DNA from: Cercospora beticola
Taxonomy: Eukaryota > Ascomycota > Dothideomycetes > Mycosphaerellales > Mycosphaerellaceae
Assembly (NCBI RefSeq): GCF_033473495.1
Contig: NC_088936.1
Coordinates: 2,666,001 to 2,730,000, forward strand
DNA length: 64,000 bases
Reading direction: 5' to 3'
The notes under the pieces were generated by a model, which was given only the letters and a program-made list of their open reading frames with translations, searched no databases and had not been told where the DNA came from. This document shows positions 35,196 to 45,469 of this stretch, piece by piece. The position numbers were made by a program, and so were the translations under genes. Positions within the stretch are counted from its first letter, which is position 1. Each line of letters begins with the position of its first letter.

Positions 35196-36348
35196 TTATT
35201 ACGGTTCTACCCGCCGAGAGATTAGACCGACTAACTAGAACCGGGAAAATATAGTAGCTAAATAGAGCACCTATTAGGCAGACGCTAGGCGCTCTGCTAC
35301 TACCTGCTCTATACTCTATCGCGCTCTATAATATAGAGTATAAGAGCGCTATAGAGCAGATAGCTAAGAACTAGCAAATCTTATTATATTTAGTAGTAAT
35401 AAGTATCGCCTCTCTAGATAGTTATTACGTATAACTTACTATTCTATCTTACTAATTAGAATTAAGTAACTCTTCCTACTTCGTTACCTTCCTCTAGACT
35501 ACTCGATAAGCTTAAACTCCGATCGAGCTTAAGCTTCTGCTTAGTAAGATCTTAGGTTATTAGCCTAGCGCCGATAAACCTAATAGCTTTATACGCCCTT
35601 AAGGATATCTACTATAGGAAGCTCTAGAGGGAATCCTACCTCTAGCGAAGTAGGATCTAGCCGTAGTAAGCTAGTTTAAGCTCTAAGACCGACTCTACTA
35701 GACGACTCCGACAATAAAGATAGTAGCCTAAGACTAAGAAGCTTTAAACTAGCGAAGCCTAACTACTACTATAGAGACCGAAATAAGTTCGACGATTAGG
35801 TTAACTAGATAGATATATACCTTATATTTAACCTAGTCTAAGTAATACTTAAGACTATCTTTATAAGTACGTACCTTAGAGGTAGTACTTAGAACTAGAT
35901 TAAACTCTACCTTAAGGTCTACTTAGATAGCTAGGGAACTTAGGATCCTACTAGTATATTTAGAGACTATACGACCTTTAAGGCTAAGCTTAAGGAGATC
36001 TTCGGATCTTCTAACGAGGTAACCTAAGCGATTAGGGTTATCTAGTACCTCCGATAGCGAACCTTAGTATCTAAGTATATAGCTAAGTTCGAGGAATACT
36101 TATAGGTAACTAGATAGGACTAATAGGCGTTAATAACGATATTTAGACGTAGACTTAAAGACTCGGTTAAGGACTAGTTAATAAACTATAGAGGAACACT
36201 CGATACTCTAAAGGATTTAACCGAAGTAGCTATTAAGATCGATAACTAACTCTACGAAAGAGCTCTAGAACGTAAGTACGACTCTAAGATTAGAGGAACG
36301 GCCGGGTTTACTCTAGACTATAGAAGGAACTACGGATACTATTCGAAG
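35196..36348 (+). mobile_element. Fragment of a second gypsy family carrying gag
   Basis: From about 35780 the plus strand reads as a Ty3/gypsy gag of the Retrotrans_gag type: a WNWIKLYL-like stretch, then YTAKFEEYLQVT and FRRRLKDSVKDQLINY, then LTEVAIKIDNQLYERALE. It is unlike the G1 gag. In a normal gypsy element gag precedes pol, but here gag follows the pol fragment, so the two pieces come from different elements or were rearranged. The 35196-35600 part is unassigned and contains a strong inverted repeat. Confidence 0.7.
35304..35359. repeat. Imperfect 56-bp palindrome
   Basis: Outer arms ctgctctata (35304-35313) and tatagagcag (35350-35359) are perfect reverse complements. Inner arms gcgctct and agagcgc pair as well. 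It could be an LTR-internal hairpin or the remains of a small inverted-repeat element. Confidence 0.6.
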
Positions 36349-36578
36349 TATCGAATTGTATTCTCGTAGGCACTCGTCGGATAGGTATAACGTAGTAGAA
36401 GTAGAGATAATAAGTAGGAACTAACCGAGTTAATTATATTAGTTAGTTATAGGTTATATCTTACTCCTAAGATAAGTATTAGCTAAGTTATATAACCTAG
36501 TATTATATAACCTATATTACCTAATTCTAATCCCTAAAGTATCTCTTAGAATATCTAACTAGACTATACTTTCTAATA
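36349..36578 (-). repeat. LTR1 copy, 3' LTR of a truncated copia copy (C3)
   Basis: This 230-bp LTR1 is in reverse orientation. Its outer end keeps tatcgaattg where other copies have tattaaattg, i.e. an unmutated CpG. It is followed by the copia 3' purine tract and the same 3' interior sequence as C2. The bases before it are cgaag. Confidence 0.85.
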
Positions 36579-36941
36579 CTCCTACTTAGGCTAGGTAGTC
36601 TTCTGCTTGCCTTCTTATATTTAAGTCTATCCCTATATATAGCTATACGAATTAGATTAAAACGACTAAAAACCCTATCGATAGAGTTTCTAACTAAAAA
36701 CTCTAGCGGTAGGTTTTCTAGTTACTTTCTTCTATTTATATATCTTATTCCTCCGCTTAGAACTAATCTCTTTAGAGCTAGAATCTTTTGCCTTTCCTTA
36801 TATAAGTTAGAGTTATCTTATAAACTCCTAAAACTATAGCCTATTCTTTAGTTTAGTTAGGCTATTAGTAACTATCTCTTTTATTAGAATATATTCTACT
36901 ATAACCTTCCTCTACTACTAGAGATATCTAATATAGTTATA
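36579..36941 (-). mobile_element. 3' interior fragment of copia copy C3
   Basis: The segment matches the C2 interior near 37172-37250 and 37530-37725. It shows that another copia of the same family, in the same orientation as C2, was cut off where C2 begins. No other part of C3 is present in the window. Confidence 0.75.
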
Positions 36942-37171
36942 TATTAAATTGTATTCTCGTAGGCACTCGTCGGATAGGTATAATATAGTAGAAGTAGAGA
37001 TAATAAGTAGGAACTAACCGAGTTAATTATATTAGTTAGTTATAGGTTGCATCTTACTCCTAAGATAGGCATTAGCTAAGTTATATAACCTAATACTATA
37101 TAACCTAAGTTACCTAATCCTAATCCCTAAAGTGTCTCTTAGAATATCTAACTAGACTATACTTTCTAATA
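36942..37171 (-). repeat. 3' LTR of C2 (family LTR1)
   Basis: A full 230-bp LTR1 copy in reverse orientation, directly abutting the C3 interior fragment. Confidence 0.88.
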
Positions 37172-37299
37172 CTCCTACTTAGGCTAGATAGTCTTCTGCC
37201 TATATTCCTATATTCAAATCTATCCCTAAATTATAATAAGTTATTAGGTGCTATAGTTATATAGTTAGAGCTATATACCTAATCTATCTTAGTTTAACT

Positions 37300-40200
37300 C
37301 CTTAGCCTAGTATTAACGAAGCCTTCTTCTAGTATATACTATAAGGGGGATAGCTTCGTTTTTGCTTCTTTACTAGGCTATTCCTTTTAGACTATATATA
37401 GATTCCTAGATCCTAATTACTTATTAAGTATAGCAAGCTACTTCTCCTATAGTATAACTCCTAGGCTTAGTATTATAGGTTCTATAGTATCTCTAATACT
37501 AGGGAGCCTATCTTTTACTAATTCTAGGTCTAGGGTTTAATCTATAGTTAGAGCTAGAATATTTTGCTCTTTTCTATATAAGCTAGAGTTGTCTTATAAA
37601 CTCCTAAAACTATAGCCTATTCTTTAGTTTAGTTAGGCTATTAGTAACTATCTCTTTTATTAGAATATATTCTACTATAATCTTCCTTTACTACTAGAGA
37701 TATCTAATATAGTTATATATAATATTAATATATTTAGATCTCTTATAGGTATATATATCTTTAATAAGAGTTAAAGCTACCTAGTTATCCTCTATAATTT
37801 GTACTAGCCTTAGCTCTCTTACTATATTAGAATAGGCTTTAATAGTTAGCTAGAATAGGCATTCTCCTACTAGCCCTATATAGTCTATCTCTCTTAAGAG
37901 TACTACTAAGAATTGAGACTGCTTTATATATATATTTATAGCTATATACTTAGCTTCTATTATTAATATTATAATAGACTTCTACTTTCTGCTTATCTAG
38001 GAAACTAGGGCTCTATAGAGGAAGAAGATGCTTCTAAGGATTAAGACTCTATCTGCCTTATCTATTATATAGTTAGAGTCTAAGTATCCTATTAGACTTC
38101 CTCTATTCCTCCTAAATATTAATCCTAAGTCTTAGGATAACCTTAGGTACCTTGCTAGTTTCTTTAGAGCTTATAAGTGTCTCTTAGCTAAGTTAGAAAC
38201 ATATAAGCTTAGCCTACTAAAAGAGAAAGCAATATTTAGTCTTATTATAACTATAGGCTATATCTAGGTACTAGTTTAGCTCTAGTACTCTATCTTGTTC
38301 CCTCTCTTATTATATAAGCCTATTAGTTTTAGGCTATTATAACTGTCTATTAGTAAGAGAGTTAGGTTAGCTATCTTCTTAGTTATTCCTAGCTTTATAA
38401 GGTTCTCCTAGATAAAGTATTCTTAATTAAGCTTTAAAGTTCTAGCTTATCTGTCTCTTATTAACCTTATCCTAAGGATTTTCTCTAGTTCTCTAAGATC
38501 TTTAATCTTAAATACCTTGCCTAGCTATTCCTTAAACTAAAGTATATCTTCTAGCTTTAGTACTATAATTAGAATATTATCTATATAGGTTAGGATTAGA
38601 ATATTCCTTTCCTAGTAGATAAGAAGGTATAGGTCTACTTCTAATTATATAAACTTAATCTATTTTAACTTTAAGATATAGAGTTTGTTCTAGTCTCTTA
38701 CTACTTACTTTAGTCTATATAAGCTTCTTAGGATTTATAGGACTATATTAGGTAGAATCTTAACTCCTAGTAGTAGAATTATAAAGATTTCTTCTTAAAG
38801 TTTGCTCTTAGTAAATATATTGTTTATATCTACTTAGTAGAGTTCTAGATCCTTCTTATAAACTATAGCTATAAATACTCTTAAGGTATTATACCTAACT
38901 ATTAGTATAAAGGTCTCCTAGAAATTAACTCTAAACTTCTAAGAGAAACTTCTTATAACTAGTCTTACCTTAAACTTCTTAATAGCTCTACTAATTAATC
39001 TCTTTATATTAAATACCTACTTAGATATAATAAGGTTTACTCCTTTAGGTAGAATAACCTTTATCTAGGTATTATTACTTCTTAATATAGTTAGTTCCTT
39101 TTAGACTATATCCTTCTATATATATCTCTATTTAGAATCCTAAATTGCCTCTTTATAGGACTTTAGAATAGGTACCTCTTATTTCTATATAGAGACTTAA
39201 GGAGCAATTGCTATAAATATAGACTCCTAAACCTCTAATAGAGCTTCCTAAATCTACTCCTATTCTTAGCCTTAAACTTAGCTAAGGAATGTCTTATAAT
39301 ACTTAGTACTAGGCTCCTCCTCCTATCTATATTCTCTCTATCTCTTCTAAAGTACTTATCTTATTACTATACTATAAGCTTTTAGCTCTAGGCCTAGTCC
39401 TTTATCTAAAATAGATCTCCTTCTCTTTTAGCTATAGATTTAGTCTTAGCTCCCCTCCTAATCCTTATATCCTTATAGGTCCTACTATAAATATAGTCTC
39501 CTACTAGTACTAGAACTAGCTTGTCTATTTTCCTAGCTTAACTTAGGTAGTTTAGTAGTTCTACTTTTCTCCTACTAGGGTTATAGTTCCCTAGAGTTTT
39601 CTTCTTCTAGATCCTCTATCCTCTAGTACTCCTCCTTATCCTTTAGTAGAGGTAGTAACTATATAAAGAGTATTTAGCTAGGACCTATAGGTTTGGTTAC
39701 TATAGCTATAGGTATAGTAGCTATAGAAGGTATAACTACTATTAGCTTCTTTAGAGGTCTACTAACTAGGTTTCTAATAGGTGCACTACTTACTTAGTTA
39801 AGCTTAGGAATATTTAGCTCTATATCTCCTCCTTTCTTATACTTAAACTAAGTAGTAGTACTATAGGCTTTAATAGCCCTTATATTAGGCTCCTAGAAGA
39901 GCTATATTTTAGTAGTATTAGGAACATACCTAATAAATATAGTATCTTTACCTCTATTTATTAGTTTATCTAATCTTATTCCTACTAGCTAGGACTTAGG
40001 ATCTATATAGACTACTACTTTATAACCCTAAACTCTAAAGTGTAATACTAAGAGTTAAATACCTAAAAAGGCTTCCTTAGGTAATACCTTAAATCTATTA
40101 ATTTCTAGGCTATTAGGAAGGGAATTTCTAATAACTATATAGGCTACTAAGGCTTCTAGCTAGAATTTAATAGGTATATAGACATCTTCTAGCATTGCTC

Positions 40201-41000
40201 TTATATAGTCTTTAGAGGTTTAGATTAACCTCTTAACTACTCTATTCTAGATAGAGTTATACGCTTTAGTTATATAGAAGGAAATTCTATATTCCTTCTC
40301 CTACTACTTTAGTATAGTAAGAAGCTCTCTTGCTCTATTACTCCTTATAATCTAGAGAGGATTTCCCGATTATAGCTTAGCTTTTACTTTCTAGTCTCTA
40401 AGGATACTTAGTATATCTTCTCTAGACTTTATTAGGAAAGTCTATTTCTTTCTTAAGAAGTTATTAACAATCTTAAGCTACTATTTATATCCTAATCTTA
40501 AGATAAGCAAAGGACTATAAATATTAATAGAAACTAGAGACAACCTTTAGAGTTTCCTTTTAGTTTCTTTTCCTCTATATTTCTTTATCTTTACTAAGGA
40601 GTATATCCTATAAGGTTAGTATTCCTTTAGAATAGGAATCTAAGCCTTTAAGTTAGATACTTTATATAGGTTTCTAAGAAGACTCTCTCTAAAATATATA
40701 AGTCTCCTATACTAAAGCTCCTACTATTCTTAGGTCTTTTCTTAGGCTTTAAAGATATAGGCTTTATTCTCTTATTTTTAATTAAAGCATAATATTGCAA
40801 GCTCCTATAATATATTATTAATCTCCTTAATAAATAGTACTCCTTCTAATAGTTTTGTCTAGATAACTAGTTTCCTAGATAATAAAACAAGTATAAATTT
40901 TAGTAGTTAAATACTATACTACTAGCTAAATTAGTTCTAAGAAACAAGATTTACCTCTAGACTAGGTATAAAGAGAACATTTTTAAGAATAATCTACTTT
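37300..41000 (-). pseudogene. C2 copia pol, RIP-inactivated
   Basis: This minus-strand counterpart of the C1 pol contains RNase H near 37900-37990, reverse transcriptase with a TYIDN-type site near 38565-38595, and integrase near 40560-40090. Stops are TAG/TAA at former Gln and Trp codons. Boundaries are approximate. Confidence 0.8.
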
Positions 41001-41251
41001 CCTCTTCTCCTACCTATTACTATATCTCCTATATATATAGCTATTAGATAGCTACCTCTAACCTTAATCTACTTTTTCCTCTAAAGAGGTTTTAGTTCTC
41101 TAAAAAGTAATTCTTAGTTAGTTATATATAATAAAGTATAGGAGTTAAGCAGCTATCTTAATAGTATATACTTGCCTTTTGCTTCTATAGTTAAGTATAT
41201 AACTTTATTAATATTATTATTCTCTAATAGAGATTAAGATACTTTAGATAC

Positions 41252-41481
41252 TATTAGAAAGTATAGTCTAGTTAGATATTCTAAGAGACACTTTAGGGAT
41301 TAGGATTAGGTAATATAGGTTATATAATACTAGGTTATATAACCTAGCTAATACCTATCTTAGAAGTAAGATATAACCTATAACTAACTAATATAATTAA
41401 CTCGGTTAGTTCCTACTTATTATCTCTACTTCTACTATATTATATCTATCCGACGAGTACCTACGAGAATACAATTTAATA
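41252..41481 (+). repeat. Solo LTR1 with perfect target duplication
   Basis: This 230-bp LTR1 is flanked on both sides by gatac (41247-41251 and 41482-41486). The homologous site in C1 (near 26710) has a single copy and no LTR. It is a clean solo LTR left after recombination between the LTRs of a copia inserted into C2. Confidence 0.93.
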
Positions 41482-43051
41482 GATACTATAGAAGGTTCTA
41501 TATCTTCTTAGGTAGTATATACCTTCTTAGAAAACTTCCTTAAGCTTTATCTCTTCTTAAGGAATTAGACTTTTAGGTTAAGTTTCTTTACTATTTCTTT
41601 TAATACTTCTCTATCTAGTAAAGATCTCCTCCTAAATATACTCTCTCTAGGTAGTATTCTTCTCTTCTCTACTCTACTAGCCTATCTTAAGTTAATAGTT
41701 CTCTTAGCTTTATTAAAGTATAGATACTTAGTAATACCTCTAAAATACTCCTTCTTATAGAAGTAGCATTTTAGCTTTATACCTTAGATCTCTCTTCCTT
41801 TAGCAAATATTGCTATTTCTTATAACTAGTATCTATACTATATTAACTTCTTTACTTTAAGAAGTTAGAAGATTTCTTTAGAGTCTAAGTCCTTCTAAGC
41901 TTAGATAGTCTACCTTATACTCTTATACTTAGCTAGAAGTATAAAGAGTAGATACTTAATCCTTATATTAGAAGTCTTATAGTATAACTTACTCTAGTTA
42001 ATTTCTATAATCCTTCTTCTAAGATTACTAAAGTAGACCTATAATTTCCTAATTATATCTCCTAGTTCTATTTTAAAAGTTATAAATTCTTAGATAATAG
42101 CTATTATATATACCTATTAGACTTTACTATATTTCCTATATAGCTTTATCTAGATATTATATACTCTTATCTTATCTATTACTTTATTTTAGTTATTTAT
42201 ATAAAGACTTTCTATTATAATATAGATTGCCTTTATATTATTCTTCTACTATCTTAGACTAAACTCTAAAAATATAGTACCTTTCCTTTTACTTAATAAA
42301 GCTTTAGATACTTTAGCTTTAGCTAGAGTAAGTACTAATAATCCCTTTAAGTCTAAGATTATCTAGAAGATTTCTTTTTCTCTAAGTATATTCTCCTATA
42401 GCTTAAACTATAGTCTCTAGTTCTCTCTTATTAGAATTAGTATTCTCCTTCTATCTAATTTACTTATTAAATCTATTTCTATAAAATTAAATAAATAAAT
42501 CTAAACTCTAGAAATATAAGCTCTTTTAATCTAATTAGTAGCTTCTAGATTTCTACTTTCTTTAGTTACTAAGACTCTTCTCTTTTAGCTAAAGTATCTA
42601 AAGACTCTTTTGTTTTATAGGAGTTAGTTAAGTTCTTAAGTAGAGAACCTCTAAAAGATCTACTTTCTTAGAAAAGTACTACTAGCTAGTTCTAAGGTAT
42701 TAGTAGTATCTAGTACTTAGGCCTAGTCTTATCTACTTAGATACTATAGTCTAAAGCTAATCCTTTCCTCTTTATACTTCTTTATTATACTTCTTTTTTA
42801 AAGTAGAGTATATCTTACTAGACTTTTCTCTATTTTACTTACTCTTTAGAGACTTCTAGCTTATAACTAGAATCTTCTAAAGCTTTAAGGTAGTATAGAT
42901 AGGATATACTTCTAGTCTCCCTTATACTCTTTTTCTACTTTTCTATCTAATTAATACTATAGGTCCTATAAGAGATAATACGTATTACTTTAAGAATAAG
43001 AAAGCTAACTCTTACTACTTAGAGCCTCTCTATAAACCTAGGCTTATAACC

Positions 43052-43281
43052 TATTAAATTATATTCTTATAGGTACTTATCGAATAGATATAATATAGTA
43101 GAAATAGAAATAATAAGTAGGAACTAACCGAGTTAATTATATTAGTTAGTTATAAGTTACGTCTTACTTCTAAGATAGGTATTAGCTAGGTTATATAACC
43201 TAGTATTATATAACCTATATTACCTAACTCTAATCTCTAAAGTATCTCTTAGAATATCTAACTAGACTATACTTTCTAATA
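43052..43281 (-). repeat. 5' LTR of C2 (family LTR1)
   Basis: A full 230-bp LTR1 in reverse orientation. The next 5 bp (43282-43286) are agaag, the same as the 5 bp before the C1 5' LTR at 11967-11971. Confidence 0.88.
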
Positions 43282-43520
43282 AGAAGAACTATATTATAAA
43301 GAATCTAATAAACTATTAAGATAATATAAATTATCCTAAGAAGAACTAGAAACTATAGAAGCGGCAGGCTATATAGAGCTTACTATAAAATATAAAAATA
43401 TAAGGAGGTTTTTCTACTAGAGTACTAATACGAGAGCTTTTCTACCTACGAAAAATATAGGGCGTACTACTTACTCTAGTTAAAAGAGGTAGACTAGCGT
43501 ATAAGATTTATCTATCTATC
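43282..43520 (+). mobile_element. Right part of outermost transposon remnant
   Basis: This RIP-mutated stretch continues, in the same reading frame, the plus-strand frame of 11332-11971 when the block and one agaag are removed (LSQEELETIEAAG-like reading after the junction). It ends in three tatc units (tatctatctatc) immediately before the right 14-bp repeat. A short tandem-repeat tail followed by a long target duplication is typical of LINEs, but I recognise no LINE protein domain. Confidence 0.5.
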
Positions 43521-43534
43521 TATTAAAATTGGTC
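43521..43534. repeat. Right copy of 14-bp direct repeat
   Basis: This is identical to 11317-11330 and marks the right border of the RIP-mutated DNA. From 43535 onward CpA and TpG return to normal levels. Confidence 0.6.
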
Positions 43535-44077
43535 AGTAGAAGATAATGTAGAAAGAGCTAAACATGAACGTCGGAGGGCATGGCTCGTGCCGAGACCTTA
43601 CATAAGCGTCAAAGTGCTGGTACACCGCTCCAGCCAGAACGAAGTCACTCCTTCCAACCAAAGTAAGCTCAACCACGTCTGTTGCATATCAACAGCCAGA
43701 GCTCTAAGCTCATCAGCAGGAGCCCTCGCTCGACTGGAATGGCTGGACATGACGCGTCATGGCGCCAGAGCCCCGGAACAGCTTCATCACAGCCATCACA
43801 GCATCAAAAGCTGAGGAACGTCTCGTGAGGCGAGCGCGCCTCTTCAGCACAAGGACACAAGCTTGTGTCGTTGATTGAGCGCCATCAGCCATTTCCACTC
43901 CGTTCCCATTGTGGGGACGAGGAGATATGTTGTCCAGACTAAGCAATGCTTAGTGAGACCGGATCCTCGCCAATACATCGGCTTCCGCAGCATGGAGTCG
44001 CGATTCAGGAGATCAAAGGCTCTGAACATGACGACTTCTTCTTCTGCTCCTTCCGTGATCGATACACGACTTTCGAG
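43535..44077. other. Intergenic between transposon block and ADC-like gene
   Basis: This is unmutated unique sequence and the presumed promoter of the gene starting at 44078. Overlapping short frames on both strands have no support. I see no repeat here. Confidence 0.45.
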
Positions 44078-45207
44078 ATGCTTTTCAAGTCGGTCCTGGC
44101 CGCCGCGGCCTGCTTTGGCCTTGTAGCCGCCGAGCCTGGTTGCAACAACTGCACCAACGAGTCACCCGATCCATACGTTGACGTGCCCGCGCCATGGGAT
44201 CTCAGAGGAGATATCTACACATTTTTCCTCCTTCCTGGCCTTGGAATTCCACTAGACAATGAGCTGCCGAAGAAAGCCTTTCCGCCTTTGGAGCGTCAGT
44301 TCCCGAGCGCGATCGAAGGCGATTACAAGGGAACACTGGGAATGGTTCAGATTGTGCGCTATATGGAGTCGCCGGTGGGACCTTATGATGAAATGTTCAT
44401 CGTGCCTGGGTACTTTGAGTACGACAGAGATGGGAAGAAGAAGCGTGGCGTTCGAGTCAGCAGGATCTACGTGAGCCAGAAGTACCCGGTGTGGACCTCA
44501 AGGATAAGTAGGTGCGGACATATGGGCAACGGAACGTAGCTTACGTGGATGCAGCATGGAATCAGCCAAAGCATCTGGCTCGATTTGAGTGGCAAGATCG
44601 ACCTGATGGGAGCACCTCTGTGAAAATCTATCCTTTCGGTGAGTCGATTGCCTGAGACCGAGCATTGAAAGCAGCTAACAAAGGTGGTCTAGACACCCGA
44701 GGAGAGGGCTTGCCAGAGGACGAGCCTTCGGACAAGCCATGGTTCCAGGCTACATACTCCCCACTGCTCCCAGAGAACCTGCTCAACGAGACTTTGCCAT
44801 TGCTGGGGTCGAAGGGCCTGTTGGGTGGACTGCTGGGCAACACATTGTCGAACTTGAACCTGAACCCGCAGATTCCTTTCACTACCGACCTGTTCAAACT
44901 TCTCGGGATCAACGCTACACTTATTCAGCCACCCGTTCCAGCTGGGAAGGACAAATTTGGCGCCCTTGTGCCTAGTACGCCGGAAGGAGCTTGGAAGGCT
45001 ATCGATCCTTTGCAGGAGAGTACCCAGACGACTGTTGGTAGCATCAATTTGAGCCAGAGGGGTGGCGACGGCGAAGAGGAGGGCGTCAATGCTGTGGGAG
45101 ATGAGTACTACGACAACTTCTGGCCAGGCTTGCCTATAGTGAATGTTGCGCTCAAATTGAAGGATGCCAAGATTGTGTTTGGCGCGCCGGAGGTGTGGCA
45201 AGGCTAG
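44078..45207 (+). CDS. Secreted acetoacetate-decarboxylase-like fungal protein
   Basis: Three exons (44078-44507, 44555-44638, 44684-45207) give 345 residues. The introns are 47 and 45 nt, and splicing restores a WNQPKHLARFEW segment typical of the family. Residues 1-18 form a signal peptide. The body carries PAPWDLRGDIYTFFLLPG, then LGMVQIVRYMESPVGPYDEMFIVPGYFEY. This arrangement is known from conserved fungal proteins with an acetoacetate-decarboxylase-like fold, most of which lack a signal peptide. I do not see a clear Schiff-base lysine motif, so a decarboxylase reaction is not claimed. The start at 44078 was chosen because a long in-frame upstream extension would bury the signal peptide. 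The gene begins about 540 bp from the transposon border. Confidence 0.75.
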
Positions 45208-45469
45208 GGAGTGCACCTATCGACAGCAACGAGAAAATAGCTTTATCGCAGGCGCCCATATACGTCGGAGTTGACTGCGGGTGCTCTCCGAGCATGCTGA
45301 CTGGTACCATTGGAAGGTATTTCGCTAATGCGTTGGAACAGGGATTTGAAAAGAAGTAAAGGTACTTTTCGTCTTGGGGAACAATAATCCGACGATGGCA
45401 GACTGTCCAACGCGAATTCGCTGATCAACTTCCACCCTTAACGTATTTTGGGCAGATCGCACTCACACT

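Larger units (their letters stand above)
36942..43281 (-). mobile_element. Ty1/copia element C2 (RIP-inactivated)
   Basis: C2 has a 3' LTR at 36942-37171 and a 5' LTR at 43052-43281, both 230 bp. Between them is about 5.65 kb of interior plus a solo LTR insertion (41252-41481). The candidate primer-binding site is ggttataagcctagg just inside the 5' LTR (minus strand, 43051-43037). The reverse transcriptase active-site region is at about 38565-38595. C1 and C2 are collinear over their whole interior. Flanking bases are ttata on the left and agaag on the right, so this element alone does not have a matching target duplication. Confidence 0.88.

Noticed and set aside
33381..36348. A complete second gypsy element between C1 and C3
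   Set aside because: There are no LTRs, pol precedes gag, and homology to G1 stops near 35195; it is at least two fragments.
11430..43520. CRISPR array, Starship captain gene or Helitron in the block
   Set aside because: Repeats are LTRs with retrotransposon interiors. No regularly spaced repeats, DUF3435 tyrosine recombinase or Rep/helicase signature was seen.
43587..43946. Short open frames between the transposon border and 44078
   Set aside because: They overlap on both strands, have no motif, and lie in the promoter of the ADC-like gene.
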